A stretch of DNA of 64,000 nucleotides, taken from assembly GCF_003014735.1 (NCBI RefSeq), contig NZ_PYAX01000007.1, forward strand, positions 248,001 to 312,000, in the 5' to 3' direction. The translations under genes and the position numbers were made by a program. Shown piece after piece: positions 32,027 to 40,156 of the stretch (the first letter of the stretch is position 1; the number at the start of each line of letters is the position of its first letter). The notes beneath the pieces were generated by a model that made no database searches, was not told the DNA's origin, and worked only from the letters and a program-made list of their open reading frames with translations. This stretch comes from Saccharothrix carnea. GTDB lineage: Bacteria > Actinomycetota > Actinomycetes > Mycobacteriales > Pseudonocardiaceae.

Positions 32027-32737
32027 GTGCTCCCGCTTTCCGCTCTTGACGAACGGGTTACCAGTTGCCGGGCCTGCCCGCGGCTGGTGGCGTGGCGCGA
32101 GGAGGTCGCGCGGGTCAAGCGGGCGGCGTTCCGCGACCAGGAGTACTGGGGGCGTCCGGTGCCCGGCTTCGGGCCGGCGGACGCGTCGCTGGCGATCATC
32201 GGCCTGGCGCCGGCCGCGCACGGCGCCAACCGCACCGGCCGCATGTTCACCGGCGACCGTTCGGGCGACTTCCTGTACGCGGCGATGCACGCGGTGGGCC
32301 TGGCGACCCAGCCTACGGCCACGCACGTCGGTGACGGCCTGGAGCTGATCGGCACCCGCATCACGGCACCGGTGAAGTGCGCGCCGCCGGAGAACAAGCC
32401 GACCCCGGAGGAACGCGACAACTGCCGCCCGTGGCTGATCCGCGAGCTGGAACTGCTGCGGCCGACCTTGCGCGCGGTGCTCGTGCTGGGCGCGTTCGGC
32501 TGGCAGGCCGCCCTCCCGGTACTGGCCGCGTGCTGGCAGGTCCCCCGCCCCCGCCCCGCCTTCGGCCACGGCGCGCACGTGGAACTGCCCGCGCAGGACG
32601 GCGGCGCCCCTCTGCACCTGTTCGGCTGCTACCACGTGAGCCAGCAGAACACGTTCACCGGCAAGCTGACCCAGCCGATGCTCCAACACGTCCTCCGCGC
32701 CGCCGCCACCGCGGCCGGATTGGCCACCATCGAGTGA
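32027..32737 (+). CDS. Type 5 uracil-DNA glycosylase (UdgB)
   Basis: A 236-residue DNA repair enzyme removing uracil and other deaminated bases. SCRACPRLVAWRE and later cysteines suggest the iron-sulfur site. GLAPAAHGANRTGRMFTGDRSG is the family 5 motif A, KCAPPENKPTPEER follows, and CYHVSQQNTFTGKLT is motif B. Length and motifs match Rv1259 of M. tuberculosis. GTG 32027 is the only plausible start near the homology. The DNA encoding QNTFTGKLT (32644-32672) recurs almost identically 1.5 kb downstream, marking an insertion or duplication. Confidence 0.9.
   Translation: MLPLSALDERVTSCRACPRLVAWREEVARVKRAAFRDQEYWGRPVPGFGPADASLAIIGLAPAAHGANRTGRMFTGDRSGDFLYAAMHAVGLATQPTATHVGDGLELIGTRITAPVKCAPPENKPTPEERDNCRPWLIRELELLRPTLRAVLVLGAFGWQAALPVLAACWQVPRPRPAFGHGAHVELPAQDGGAPLHLFGCYHVSQQNTFTGKLTQPMLQHVLRAAATAAGLATIE
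32644..32672 (+). repeat. Direct repeat, left copy (inside the glycosylase gene)
   Basis: 29 bases starting GCAGAACACGTTCACCGGC; the right copy at 34183-34211 differs at two positions only. The two copies bracket the AbiE-like module. Confidence 0.85.
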
Positions 32738-32775
32738 CCCTGTTGTGGCAGTTCCACCGTGTTCCGCAAACTAAC

Positions 32776-33918
32776 ATGTTCCATGTGTCACGGAACCAGG
32801 TGAAACGCGGAACGGCCCCAACGGTGCAACTGCTGTCGCTCGTTGAGCAAGCCCTGCTCTCGACGCTGCCCCGGACGTGGTCGATCTCCGTCGATCGCGA
32901 CTTGCCGTCGGGTGGCTCACGCCGCGGTTACCGGCCGGATGGAGTGGCCACGATCACCGCACCAGACGGCGCGAAGGTCGGTGTGCTGATCGAGTGCAAG
33001 GCGGCCGTGGTGCCGCGTGACGTCGCTTCGCTGGCCGAGCAGTTGCACCTGTACGCCAACACGGAGGGGTCGGAGGGCCGGGCGATCGGCGGGGCGTTGC
33101 TGGCCGTCCCGTTCGTCTCCCCCACGACCCGCGCTCAGCTGGACGTGCACGGCCTGGGTTGGTTCGACACCACCGGCAACTTCCGCCTCAGGCTGGACCG
33201 GCCGGCGGTGTTCCTCGATCGCGTTGGTGCGGATCGGAGCGTGCTGCGTGACCCGGCGGATCGGTTGCTCAAGTCACTGCGCGGGCCGGCCGCCGCGAAA
33301 GTACTCCTGGAGCTGTGCGAGACGCTGCTCCCCATGGGGGTGCGCGACCTCGCCGAACGAGCACAGGTCGGTGCCGCGACCAGCGCGAGGGTCCTCGACC
33401 TGCTCGACCGGGAAGCCGTCATCGACCGCGAAGAGCACGGCTCGGTCACCGTTGTCCGCAAACGGGCCCTGATCGAGCGCTGGGTGCAGGACTACCACGT
33501 CATGACCTCGAACGAGGTCGTGACCACGCTGGACCCGCGCGGGCTGAACCACGCGCTGCAGGCGCTGTCGAAGGCGGACACGCGTATCGCCGTGACCGGC
33601 TCAGCCGCTGTGCGCGCGTACCTCCCGGACGGCGTGACGCCGGTATCGCCACTCGTGTCGTTGAGCCTGTACGCCGAGGACCCGATCGGATTGATCGAGC
33701 AGTTGCGCCTGAGAGCGGTCGACCGGGGCGCGAACGTCCTGGTCCTGCGGCCGTACGACGAGGTGGTGTACACGAAGGCGACGATCGTCGACGGGATCGC
33801 TTTCGCCCCACCCGCGCAAGTGGTGGCAGACCTCCTGACCGGGCCTGGCCGGTCGAGCGAAGAGGCCGAGCAGTTGATGGCTGTGCTCGGTGCCGGTGAT
33901 CGAGGTTGGGTGTCGTGA
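32776..33918 (+). CDS. AbiEi-like antitoxin/regulator with nuclease-like N-terminal domain
   Basis: A 380-residue protein I assign by layout rather than close homology. Residues ~35-110 look like a PD-(D/E)xK fold: RPDG (Asp55), then VGVLIECKAAV (Glu73, Lys75). A winged helix follows (GVRDLAERAQVGAATSARVLDLL, ~188-212). The C-terminal third, with DYHVMTSNEVVTTLDPRG and IAVTGSAAVRAYLP, resembles AbiEi-type regulators that pair with nucleotidyltransferase toxins. ATG 32776 has no ribosome site and could be leaderless; GTG 32785 and 32800 are alternatives. The stop overlaps the next gene (GTGA), typical of such pairs. Confidence 0.65.
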   Translation: MFHVSRNQVKRGTAPTVQLLSLVEQALLSTLPRTWSISVDRDLPSGGSRRGYRPDGVATITAPDGAKVGVLIECKAAVVPRDVASLAEQLHLYANTEGSEGRAIGGALLAVPFVSPTTRAQLDVHGLGWFDTTGNFRLRLDRPAVFLDRVGADRSVLRDPADRLLKSLRGPAAAKVLLELCETLLPMGVRDLAERAQVGAATSARVLDLLDREAVIDREEHGSVTVVRKRALIERWVQDYHVMTSNEVVTTLDPRGLNHALQALSKADTRIAVTGSAAVRAYLPDGVTPVSPLVSLSLYAEDPIGLIEQLRLRAVDRGANVLVLRPYDEVVYTKATIVDGIAFAPPAQVVADLLTGPGRSSEEAEQLMAVLGAGDRGWVS

Positions 33919-34208
33919 TCCCGCAGGAGTACGTCAAGGCTCGTTCGGTGTCGTTGGATGCCCTCGACGGACTCGGTGCCCACCGGGACGCGGTGGTGCT
34001 CGTCGGCGCGCAGGCTGTCTACCTCCACGCGGGTGACGCCGATTTCGTCACCGCGCCGACCACGACCGACGCGGCCGACGCCGAGTCGGGCTTCGGCGAT
34101 CCCGACGAGATCAAGATGTCGATGGTGGCACTGGTCGACGACCTGCTCCGGGAACTCGACCGCGCGACACCGGGGCGAGCAGGCAGAACACGTTCACCGG
34201 CGAACTGA
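33915..34208 (+). pseudogene. Truncated AbiEii-like nucleotidyltransferase
   Basis: The 97-residue product starts like a family of ~200-300-residue nucleotidyltransferases that follow AbiEi-type genes: VVLVGAQAVYLHAGDADFVTAPTTTDAA. It then continues with DEIKMSMVALVDDLLRELDRATPG and ends at the right direct repeat (34183). The catalytic core and C-terminal half are missing, so it is probably inactive. Truncation coincides with the repeat boundary. The GTG start overlaps the upstream stop codon. Confidence 0.6.
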
Positions 34209-34211
34209 CCC
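34183..34211 (+). repeat. Direct repeat, right copy
   Basis: 29 bases matching 32644-32672 with two substitutions. The truncated nucleotidyltransferase frame stops inside it. Confidence 0.85.
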
Positions 34212-34396
34212 CGTTGACGCTCAGGGAAGTCCTTCGCTCGCCGGTGTCGCGGCGGGCATCCACGTTCCGTAAGGCGTTCACGCCGGGGGCGTCGGCCGGC
34301 ACGAAGTCGGCCACCTGCCGGAACCCCCCTCGGGCAGCCGGTGGCGTTATGGGCAATCCGACCGCGTCGCACCGGGCCGCCAGGCATCCTGGGTGC

Positions 34397-35056
34397 ATGA
34401 AGCCCCGGCTCGCGCTCGTCCTCGCGGTGGGGTCGGCGCTCGCCCTCATCGCGCTCGCGGCGCGGGGGACGTCGCCGGTGCGCTACCAGGAGCGGCCGGT
34501 TGGTGAGGACGAGGTTGCCCCGTCCACCTCCCAGTCGCTGCCGCCGCTGGACACGGAGGTGGGTGGCTCGGCGGCGGCCGGGTCGTTGCTGGTCTTCCTG
34601 ATCGTGCTGATCGCGGTGGCCGTGGTCGGGGTGGTGTCGCTGTTGGTCTCGCTCGGCGTGTTCCGGCGGCGGCGCAGGCGGGGGGTCGGTACCGCGGTCG
34701 ACGCGCCCGACCTGCCCGAAGACCACGCGAAGCCGCCGCCGATCCTCCTCCGCCGTGCCGCCGAAGCCCTCGACCAGCTGCGCGGCCACGGCGACGGCCC
34801 GCCCGGTGACGCGGTGATCGCCGCCTGGCTCACCCTCGAACGGGCCGCGGCGGACAGCGGCGTGCCCCGCGAGGAACACCAGACGGCCACCGAGTTCACC
34901 GGCGACCTGCTGCGCCGCTACCGGGTGGACGAGCACGCCGCCGGCACGCTCAAGCGCGTCTACCAGCGGGCCCGGTTCGGCACGGCCGAGGTCACCCCGG
35001 CGGACGCCCGCACCGCCACCGAGGCGTTGGAGCACATCGTGCGGGACCTGCGGTGA
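34397..35056 (+). CDS. DUF4129 domain membrane protein
   Basis: A 219-residue protein with an N-terminal signal or anchor (LALVLAVGSALALIALAA), a second membrane segment (SLLVFLIVLIAVAVVGVVSLLVSL, ~65-90), a basic RRRRRR stop-transfer and a cytoplasmic DUF4129 domain. The latter includes AVIAAWLTLERAAADSGVPREEHQTATEFTGDLL, a motif seen beside transglutaminase and MoxR/DUF58 genes. First of four overlapping genes leading to MoxR and DUF58. Role in envelope maintenance is inferred from context. Confidence 0.85.
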   Translation: MKPRLALVLAVGSALALIALAARGTSPVRYQERPVGEDEVAPSTSQSLPPLDTEVGGSAAAGSLLVFLIVLIAVAVVGVVSLLVSLGVFRRRRRRGVGTAVDAPDLPEDHAKPPPILLRRAAEALDQLRGHGDGPPGDAVIAAWLTLERAAADSGVPREEHQTATEFTGDLLRRYRVDEHAAGTLKRVYQRARFGTAEVTPADARTATEALEHIVRDLR

Positions 35057-35520
35057 CCCCGATCGTCGGCGGACTGGGACGGGCGGTGGCGCTGGCCGTC
35101 GCGGTCGCCGCGGGCACCGCGCTGGTGCTGGCCCGCGTCGGCGCGCCGTGGCTGTGGGCGGTGGCGCTGAGCCTGCCTGTGGGCGCGTTGGCCCTGCTCG
35201 TCGCACGGCTGCCGCGCGCCACCGACATCCTGTGGGCGCCCGCACCCGCGCACGTCTCCACCGCCACGTCCGTGCAGGCCAGCACGCTGGCGAGCCGCCT
35301 CGCCGAGGCCGCCGTCGACCAGGACCGGTTCGTCAACCGCGTCCAGCCCCGGCTGCGCAGGCTCGCCGAGGCACGGCTGCGGCAACAACACGGGCTGCAC
35401 GACATCCACCACCCGAGAGCCCGGGAAGTGCTCGGCGACGACCTGCACCGCCTGCTCACCGACCCGAAAGCGCCGCTGCCCGAGCCGTCGAAGCTCGCCG
35501 ACCTCTTGGAGAACCTGTGA
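35053..35520 (+). CDS. Membrane protein of the MoxR operon
   Basis: A 155-residue protein with two N-terminal membrane helices (VALAVAVAAGTALVLARV, LWAVALSLPVGALALLV) and a charged cytoplasmic C-terminal half rich in Arg/Leu. I do not recognise a named family. It overlaps its neighbours on both sides (4 bases each), so translational coupling within the DUF4129-MoxR-DUF58 operon is likely. Confidence 0.75.
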   Translation: MTPIVGGLGRAVALAVAVAAGTALVLARVGAPWLWAVALSLPVGALALLVARLPRATDILWAPAPAHVSTATSVQASTLASRLAEAAVDQDRFVNRVQPRLRRLAEARLRQQHGLHDIHHPRAREVLGDDLHRLLTDPKAPLPEPSKLADLLENL

Positions 35521-36488
35521 CCACCGACGATGTGGGCGTCGAGACGATCGCGGCCGAGGCCAAGGCGGTGCTGGCCGCGGTCGGCACCGTCGTCGTCGGC
35601 CGGGAGCGGTCGTTGCGGCTGGCGCTGGCGGCGATCCTCGCGGGCGGGCACGTGCTGCTGGAGGACGTGCCCGGCCTGGGCAAGACGCTGATGGCGCGGT
35701 CGCTGGCGCAGGCGTTGAAGCTGGACTTCAAGCGCCTGCAGTGCACGCCCGACCTGCTGCCCGCCGACGTCACCGGCTCGTTCCTCTACAACCCCGGCGA
35801 CCGCGAGTTCACCTTCCGCGAGGGTCCGCTGTTCACCGGCCTGCTGCTGGCCGACGAGATCAACCGCACCCCGCCGAAGACGCAGTCCGCGCTGCTGGAG
35901 GCCATGCAGGAACGCCAGGTCACGGTCGAGGGCCGCACGTTCGGCCTGCCGCGGCCGTTCCACGTGCTGGCGACCGCGAACCCGGTGGAGTACGAGGGCA
36001 CGTACCCGCTGCCGGAGGCGCAGCTGGACCGGTTCCTGCTGCGGCTGGACATCGGCTACCCGCCGCCCGCCGAGGAGGTCGAGGTGCTGCGCCGCAGGCT
36101 CACCCGGCAGCGCGAGGAGACCGAGGTCGAGCCCGTGCTGGACACGACCAGGCTGCGTGCGCTGCAGCACGGCGTGGAGCAGGTGGCGGTGGACGACGAC
36201 GTACTGCGGTACTGCGTCGACCTGGCGTCCGCGACCCGCGCGCACGGTGCGGTAGAGGTCGGCGCGTCACCCCGGGGCGCGCAGGCGTTGGTGCTGGTCG
36301 GACGGGCGTTGGCGGTGCTGGACGGGCGGGACTTCGTGCTGCCCGAGGACATCAAGGAGTGCGCCGTGCCCGCGTTGGCGCACCGGCTCACGCTGCGCCC
36401 GGAGACGTGGACGTCCGGCGTCACCGGCGTGGAAGTCGTGACCGAGCTGCTGGGCCGGGTGGCGGGCCCCGCGAGCGCACGCCCGTGA
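35517..36488 (+). CDS. MoxR-family AAA+ ATPase
   Basis: A 323-residue AAA+ ATPase: Walker A EDVPGLGKTLMA, FKRLQCTPDLLPADVTGS, Walker B LLADEINRTPPKTQSALLEAMQE, sensor 1 VLATANPVEYEGTYPLPEAQLDRF, and the C-terminal lid. MoxR ATPases act as chaperones for metal insertion or complex assembly, usually with VWA/DUF58 partners like the one encoded next. GTG 35517 overlaps the upstream stop codon. Confidence 0.93.
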   Translation: MTTDDVGVETIAAEAKAVLAAVGTVVVGRERSLRLALAAILAGGHVLLEDVPGLGKTLMARSLAQALKLDFKRLQCTPDLLPADVTGSFLYNPGDREFTFREGPLFTGLLLADEINRTPPKTQSALLEAMQERQVTVEGRTFGLPRPFHVLATANPVEYEGTYPLPEAQLDRFLLRLDIGYPPPAEEVEVLRRRLTRQREETEVEPVLDTTRLRALQHGVEQVAVDDDVLRYCVDLASATRAHGAVEVGASPRGAQALVLVGRALAVLDGRDFVLPEDIKECAVPALAHRLTLRPETWTSGVTGVEVVTELLGRVAGPASARP

Positions 36489-37879
36489 ATCGAGCACAGC
36501 GGCTGCGCGAGGCGTTCACCAGCGGGCGCGGCGCGCACTGGCACCCGACCGACGCGTTGGTGCGCGGCTTGGTGCTGGGTGTCGGGATGGTGGTGCTCGG
36601 CGGCCTGCTGCACGAGGTGGAGCTGGTGCTGTTCGGCGCGCCGTTGCTGCTCTCGACGCTGTTGGCGCTGGTCACGCCGGTGCTGGGGACACCGCAGGTC
36701 CGGGTGCGCGGGCTGCCGCGGACCGGCGAGATCGGTGCGGCCAAGTCGGTGGTGGAGGTCGAGCCGGGCCTGGGCGCCGAGGTGCTGGCGATCCGGCTGC
36801 CGGGCGTCGGCGAGGGCATCGGGCCGGTGCACCTGGTGACCGGCACGGCGCGCGAGATCGAGGTCGTGCTGCGGCGTGACGCGTGGGGCGAGGGTGTCGA
36901 CCTGAGGCCGGACCACCTGGTGGCGGGGCCGGACGCGTTGTTCGTGCACGGTCCGGTGACGGCGCCCGAGCGCGGCCGGGTGATCCTGCCGCCCGTCGAG
37001 GCGCTGCCCGCCGGGTTGCTGCCCGCGCGGGCCGTGGGGCTGGTCGGCGCGCACCGGGCGCGGCGGCCGGGTGACTCGGTGGAGCTGCGCGACATCCGGG
37101 CGTTCCAGCCGGGTGACAAGCTGCGGCGGATCGACTGGCGGGTGTCGTTGCGGGCGGCGGCCGCGGGCGCGGAGGGCACGAACCTGCACGTCCGCGAGCA
37201 CCACGCGGAGGCGGACGCGGACGTGGTGCTGGCGTTGGACACGCGGCACGACGTCGGCGCGGAGCTGGGTGACTGGGCGTCTCCGGGGCGGGCCGCGGCG
37301 GGCCGCACGCCCGGCCGGTCGCTCGGCGAGTGGTCGTTGACGTCGCGCGGCACGACCGTCCGGCCCGGTGGCAGCCTCGACCTGGCCGTGCGGGCGGCGG
37401 CGTCGTTGGCGGCGGGGTACCTGCGGCAGGGTGACCGGGTGGGTCTGGTGGACCTCGGCCGGCCGCAGCTGGGTGCCCGGGCGGGCGCGGGGCGGCGGCA
37501 GCTGCTGCGGCTGCGCAACCAGCTCGTGGTGTGCGCGCGGTCGGCGGGGTGGGCGCAGCGGCCCGTGCTGCGGCCCGAGCAGGTGCCGCACGGTGCGCTG
37601 GTGGTGGTGCTGTCGCCGTTCCTGGACGCCGAGGTGGTGGAGCTGGCCGTGCACGCGGCGCGGCGGGGCAACGTCGTGCTGGCGGTGGACGTGCTGCCGT
37701 CGCCGTTGCGGGCCGATCCGGAGACGCCGTGGGGCGAGAGCGCGCTGAAGGTGATCCGGTTGGAGCACGACGTGAGGCTGGAGGCGATGCGGCAGCACGG
37801 TGTGGCCGTGCTGCCGTGGGGCGCGCCGATCGCGGGGGTCCTGCGTGCCGCCCGCACCGCCCGCCGGGTGTCCCGATGA
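36485..37879 (+). CDS. DUF58 domain protein
   Basis: A 464-residue protein: two N-terminal membrane helices (~25-65), a beta-rich region, and the DUF58 signature GDSVELRDIRAFQPGDKLRRIDWRVSLR near residue 200. A VWA-like stretch follows (DVVLALDTRHDVGAEL, then GLVDLGRP). It usually works with MoxR. GTG 36485 overlaps the moxR stop. The gene is followed by a copy of the dispersed 22-bp repeat family before the last gene of the operon. Confidence 0.9.
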   Translation: MNRAQRLREAFTSGRGAHWHPTDALVRGLVLGVGMVVLGGLLHEVELVLFGAPLLLSTLLALVTPVLGTPQVRVRGLPRTGEIGAAKSVVEVEPGLGAEVLAIRLPGVGEGIGPVHLVTGTAREIEVVLRRDAWGEGVDLRPDHLVAGPDALFVHGPVTAPERGRVILPPVEALPAGLLPARAVGLVGAHRARRPGDSVELRDIRAFQPGDKLRRIDWRVSLRAAAAGAEGTNLHVREHHAEADADVVLALDTRHDVGAELGDWASPGRAAAGRTPGRSLGEWSLTSRGTTVRPGGSLDLAVRAAASLAAGYLRQGDRVGLVDLGRPQLGARAGAGRRQLLRLRNQLVVCARSAGWAQRPVLRPEQVPHGALVVVLSPFLDAEVVELAVHAARRGNVVLAVDVLPSPLRADPETPWGESALKVIRLEHDVRLEAMRQHGVAVLPWGAPIAGVLRAARTARRVSR

Positions 37880-37946
37880 CGCGAACGTTCAACTCGGGGG
37901 TCCTGAACGCAGGACATGCGCGTTCCGAACGCAGGACACGCGCGGA
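37880..37946. repeat. Repeat family locus C, within the MoxR/DUF58 operon
   Basis: Inverted-orientation units: GAACGTTCAACTCGGGGG, GTCCTGAACGCAGGACATG and CCGAACGCAGGACACGCGC. They lie between the DUF58 stop and the next co-directional start, unlike the other copies that sit between separate units. Confidence 0.75.
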
Positions 37947-37958
37947 GGCGGGGGAGCG

Positions 37959-38465
37959 GTGAGGGTCGAGCTGGGAGCCGGGTTGCCGGCGTGGGTGTTG
38001 CGGGCGGCGGTCGGGGTGGCCGCGGCCGGGGTGGCGGCGGTGCTCGCGGTCAACGGGGTCGAGTGGCCCGCGCTCGCGCTGTACGGGGCCCTGGTGGTGG
38101 CGGCGGTGGCGATCCCGGCGTCGGCCGCGGTCGCGTTGATCATCGGGTACCCGGCGGCGGCGATGGTGTTCACCGGTGACGAGCCGTCGTGGCCGGGTGT
38201 GCTCGTGCTGGTCGTCCTGCTGCACCTGTTGCACGTTTTGTCCGCTTATGCGGCGATCCTCCCGATCGGGTCACGCGTTCACCTGGATGCACTAAAGGCA
38301 CCGGCGAAGAGGTTCGCCGTTGTGCAACTCTCCGTGCTCGCCTTCGCGATCGTGGTCCTCCTGGTGCCGGGCGGCCGAACGGACGAGGCGGTCGAGGTGG
38401 TCGGGCTCGTGTGCGCCGTGGGGCTGGTGGTCGGAGCGGTCCTGCTGATGCGCCGCAAAGGCTGA
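37959..38465 (+). CDS. Small multi-pass membrane protein
   Basis: A 168-residue protein with about five hydrophobic segments (VLRAAVGVAAAGVAAVLAV, ALYGALVVAAVAIPASAAVAL, LVLVVLLHLLHVLSAYAAIL, VVQLSVLAFAIVVLLV, VVGLVCAVGLVVGAVLL) and an RRKG end. No family recognised. GTG 37959 follows GGGGGAG. Probably the last gene of the DUF4129-MoxR-DUF58 operon. Confidence 0.75.
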   Translation: MRVELGAGLPAWVLRAAVGVAAAGVAAVLAVNGVEWPALALYGALVVAAVAIPASAAVALIIGYPAAAMVFTGDEPSWPGVLVLVVLLHLLHVLSAYAAILPIGSRVHLDALKAPAKRFAVVQLSVLAFAIVVLLVPGGRTDEAVEVVGLVCAVGLVVGAVLLMRRKG

Positions 38466-38481
38466 GGAACACCCCCTCCGG

Positions 38482-38499
38482 GCTCAGCGCGAGCTGAGC
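38482..38499. terminator. Hairpin after the DUF58 operon
   Basis: Perfect stem GCTCAGC (38482-38488) and GCTGAGC (38493-38499) with a GCGA loop, 16 bases after the stop codon; no T run. Confidence 0.55.
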
Positions 38500-38635
38500 A
38501 TCTGGATCGTTCCTCTCAGCACGTTCACCGAGCCGCGCTGGTCAGGGGCGGCGTGTCCGCAATCACCCGGCGACTGTGGTCACAACGGGCCCGCTCGATG
38601 CGCCGGAACGGCCCGCGCGGTGCGACCATGTGTGT

Positions 38636-39961
38636 ATGGCTGCTGTGAAGTCGCAACCCACACGGATCGTGATTGTCGGCGGTGGGTACGTCGGCATGTA
38701 CACCGCGCTGGGATTGCAGAAGAAGCTGCGTTCCGGCGAGGCGTCCGTCACGGTGATCGACCCCCAGCCGCACATGACCTACCAGCCGTTCCTCCCCGAG
38801 GCGGCGGCCGGTTCCATCGAGCCGCGCCACGTCGTCGTGCCGCTGCGCAAGGTCCTCAAGCGCTGCCACGTCGTCACCGGCCGCGCCACCCGCATCGAGC
38901 ACGAGCGCAAGGCCGTCACGGTCGAGCTCGCCGACGGCCATGTCGAGGAGTACGAGTACGACGTGCTCGTCTCGGCGCTCGGCGCCATCTCGCGCACGCT
39001 GCCCATCCCGGGCCTGCCCGAGGTCGGCATCGGCATGAAGACCATCGGCGAGGCCATCTACCTGCGCAACCACGTGCTGTCGCGGCTCGACCAGGCCGCC
39101 AGCACGAACGACCCGGAGCTGCGCAAGCGCTTGCTGAGCTTCGTGGTCATCGGCGGCGGCTTCGCGGGCATCGAGACGCTGGCGGAGCTGGAGGACATGG
39201 CCCGCTACGCGCTGCGCTACTACGAGGGCCTCAAGCAGTCGGACATGCACTGGGTGCTGGTCGAGGCCACCGGCCGGATCATGCCCGAGGTGAGCGCCCG
39301 GCTCGGCGTCTACACCGTCGAGCAGCTCGAGAAGCGCGGCATCAAGTGCTACCTCGACACGCGCGTCAAGAGCATGGAGGGCGGCCACGTCGTCCTGGAC
39401 GACGGCACCGAGTTCGACTCGGACACCATCATCTGGACCGCGGGCATGAAGGCCAACCCGATGCTGCGCAACACCGACCTGCCGCTCGACGAGCGCGGCC
39501 GGGTCCGCTGCACGGCGGCGATGCAGGTCGTGGGCCTGCCGGGGGTCTGGGCCGCGGGCGACTGCTCGGCCGTGCCGGACCTCTCGCGCACCGAGGAGGA
39601 CCCCACGGCGACCTGCGTGCCCAACGCGCAGCACGCCATCCGCCAGTCCAAGCTGCTGGCCAAGAACATCGTGGCCTCGCTGCGCGGCAAGCAGCCCAAG
39701 GACTACGAGCACAAGTACCTGGGCTCGGTCGCCGGCCTGGGCCTGTACAAGGGCGTGGCCGACGTGTTCGGCCTGCGGTTCAAGGGCGTCGTCGCCTGGT
39801 TCATGCACCGCAGCTACCACGTCATGTTCATGCCCACGGTCAACCGCAAGTTCCGGGTGTTCGTGGACTGGACGCAGGCGCTGTTCTCGGGCCGCGAGGT
39901 CGTCGCGCTGGGCCAGATCCACGAGCCGAAGGCCGAGTTCGACCGGGCCACCAAGAGCTGA
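38636..39961 (+). CDS. ndh: Type II NADH dehydrogenase
   Basis: A 441-residue single-subunit NADH:quinone oxidoreductase, feeding electrons from NADH into the menaquinone pool without proton pumping. FAD-binding Rossmann motif IVGGGYVGMYTAL at residues ~12-24, NAD-binding VVIGGGFAGIETLAEL near 175, and VWAAGDCSAVPD near 305. The C-terminal amphipathic region FMHRSYHVMFMPTVNRK-FRVFVDW mediates membrane attachment. ATG 38636. A hairpin follows the gene. Confidence 0.94.
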   Translation: MAAVKSQPTRIVIVGGGYVGMYTALGLQKKLRSGEASVTVIDPQPHMTYQPFLPEAAAGSIEPRHVVVPLRKVLKRCHVVTGRATRIEHERKAVTVELADGHVEEYEYDVLVSALGAISRTLPIPGLPEVGIGMKTIGEAIYLRNHVLSRLDQAASTNDPELRKRLLSFVVIGGGFAGIETLAELEDMARYALRYYEGLKQSDMHWVLVEATGRIMPEVSARLGVYTVEQLEKRGIKCYLDTRVKSMEGGHVVLDDGTEFDSDTIIWTAGMKANPMLRNTDLPLDERGRVRCTAAMQVVGLPGVWAAGDCSAVPDLSRTEEDPTATCVPNAQHAIRQSKLLAKNIVASLRGKQPKDYEHKYLGSVAGLGLYKGVADVFGLRFKGVVAWFMHRSYHVMFMPTVNRKFRVFVDWTQALFSGREVVALGQIHEPKAEFDRATKS

Positions 39962-39967
39962 TCGCGA

Positions 39968-40016
39968 ACGGCCCCGCGCACGCTGCGCCGTTCGGGTGTG
40001 GCAGGCGTGGGGCCGT
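39968..40016 (+). terminator. Hairpin after ndh
   Basis: ACGGCCCC (39968-39975) pairs with GGGGCCGT (40009-40016), with further GC pairing inside the loop. It separates ndh from the peptide cassette. Confidence 0.55.
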
Positions 40017-40071
40017 CCGGCTCAGTCCTCGATCTTGAGCCCCCATCCGGGCTAACGCGCCGCCTGTCGCC

Positions 40072-40136
40072 TTGACATTGCGTAACGTGAACCCGAGAAT
40101 ACAGCTGGTGTATCGCCTGAATGTGTGATGCATCAG
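40072..40136 (+). promoter_or_regulatory. Sigma70-type promoter and palindrome of the peptide/ATP-grasp/SagB cassette
   Basis: TTGACA (40072-40077), a 17-base spacer and GAGAAT (40095-40100) form a good housekeeping-type promoter; a perfect -35 is rare in this window. About 25 bases downstream is the perfect palindrome TGATGCATCA (40127-40136), between the expected transcription start and the peptide gene. It could bind a repressor. Confidence 0.6.
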
Positions 40137-40156
40137 TGGGGAGAGAGGTGACCGCG

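Larger units (their letters stand above)
32644..34211. mobile_element. Candidate acquired or duplicated AbiE-like module bracketed by direct repeats
   Basis: The interval between two 29-bp direct repeats holds only the two genes of an AbiE-like system. The right repeat also continues with recognisable glycosylase C-terminal homology (NTFTGELTP-LTLREVLRS against NTFTGKLTQPMLQHVLRA). This indicates a tandem duplication or homologous insertion that carried a second glycosylase 3' end. No transposase or integrase is present. Confidence 0.45.

Noticed and set aside
40148-40156. GTG 40148 as the start of the peptide gene
   Set aside because: It lies directly against the purine-rich ribosome site; ATG 40157 has the better 8-base spacing. 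It is not fully excluded.
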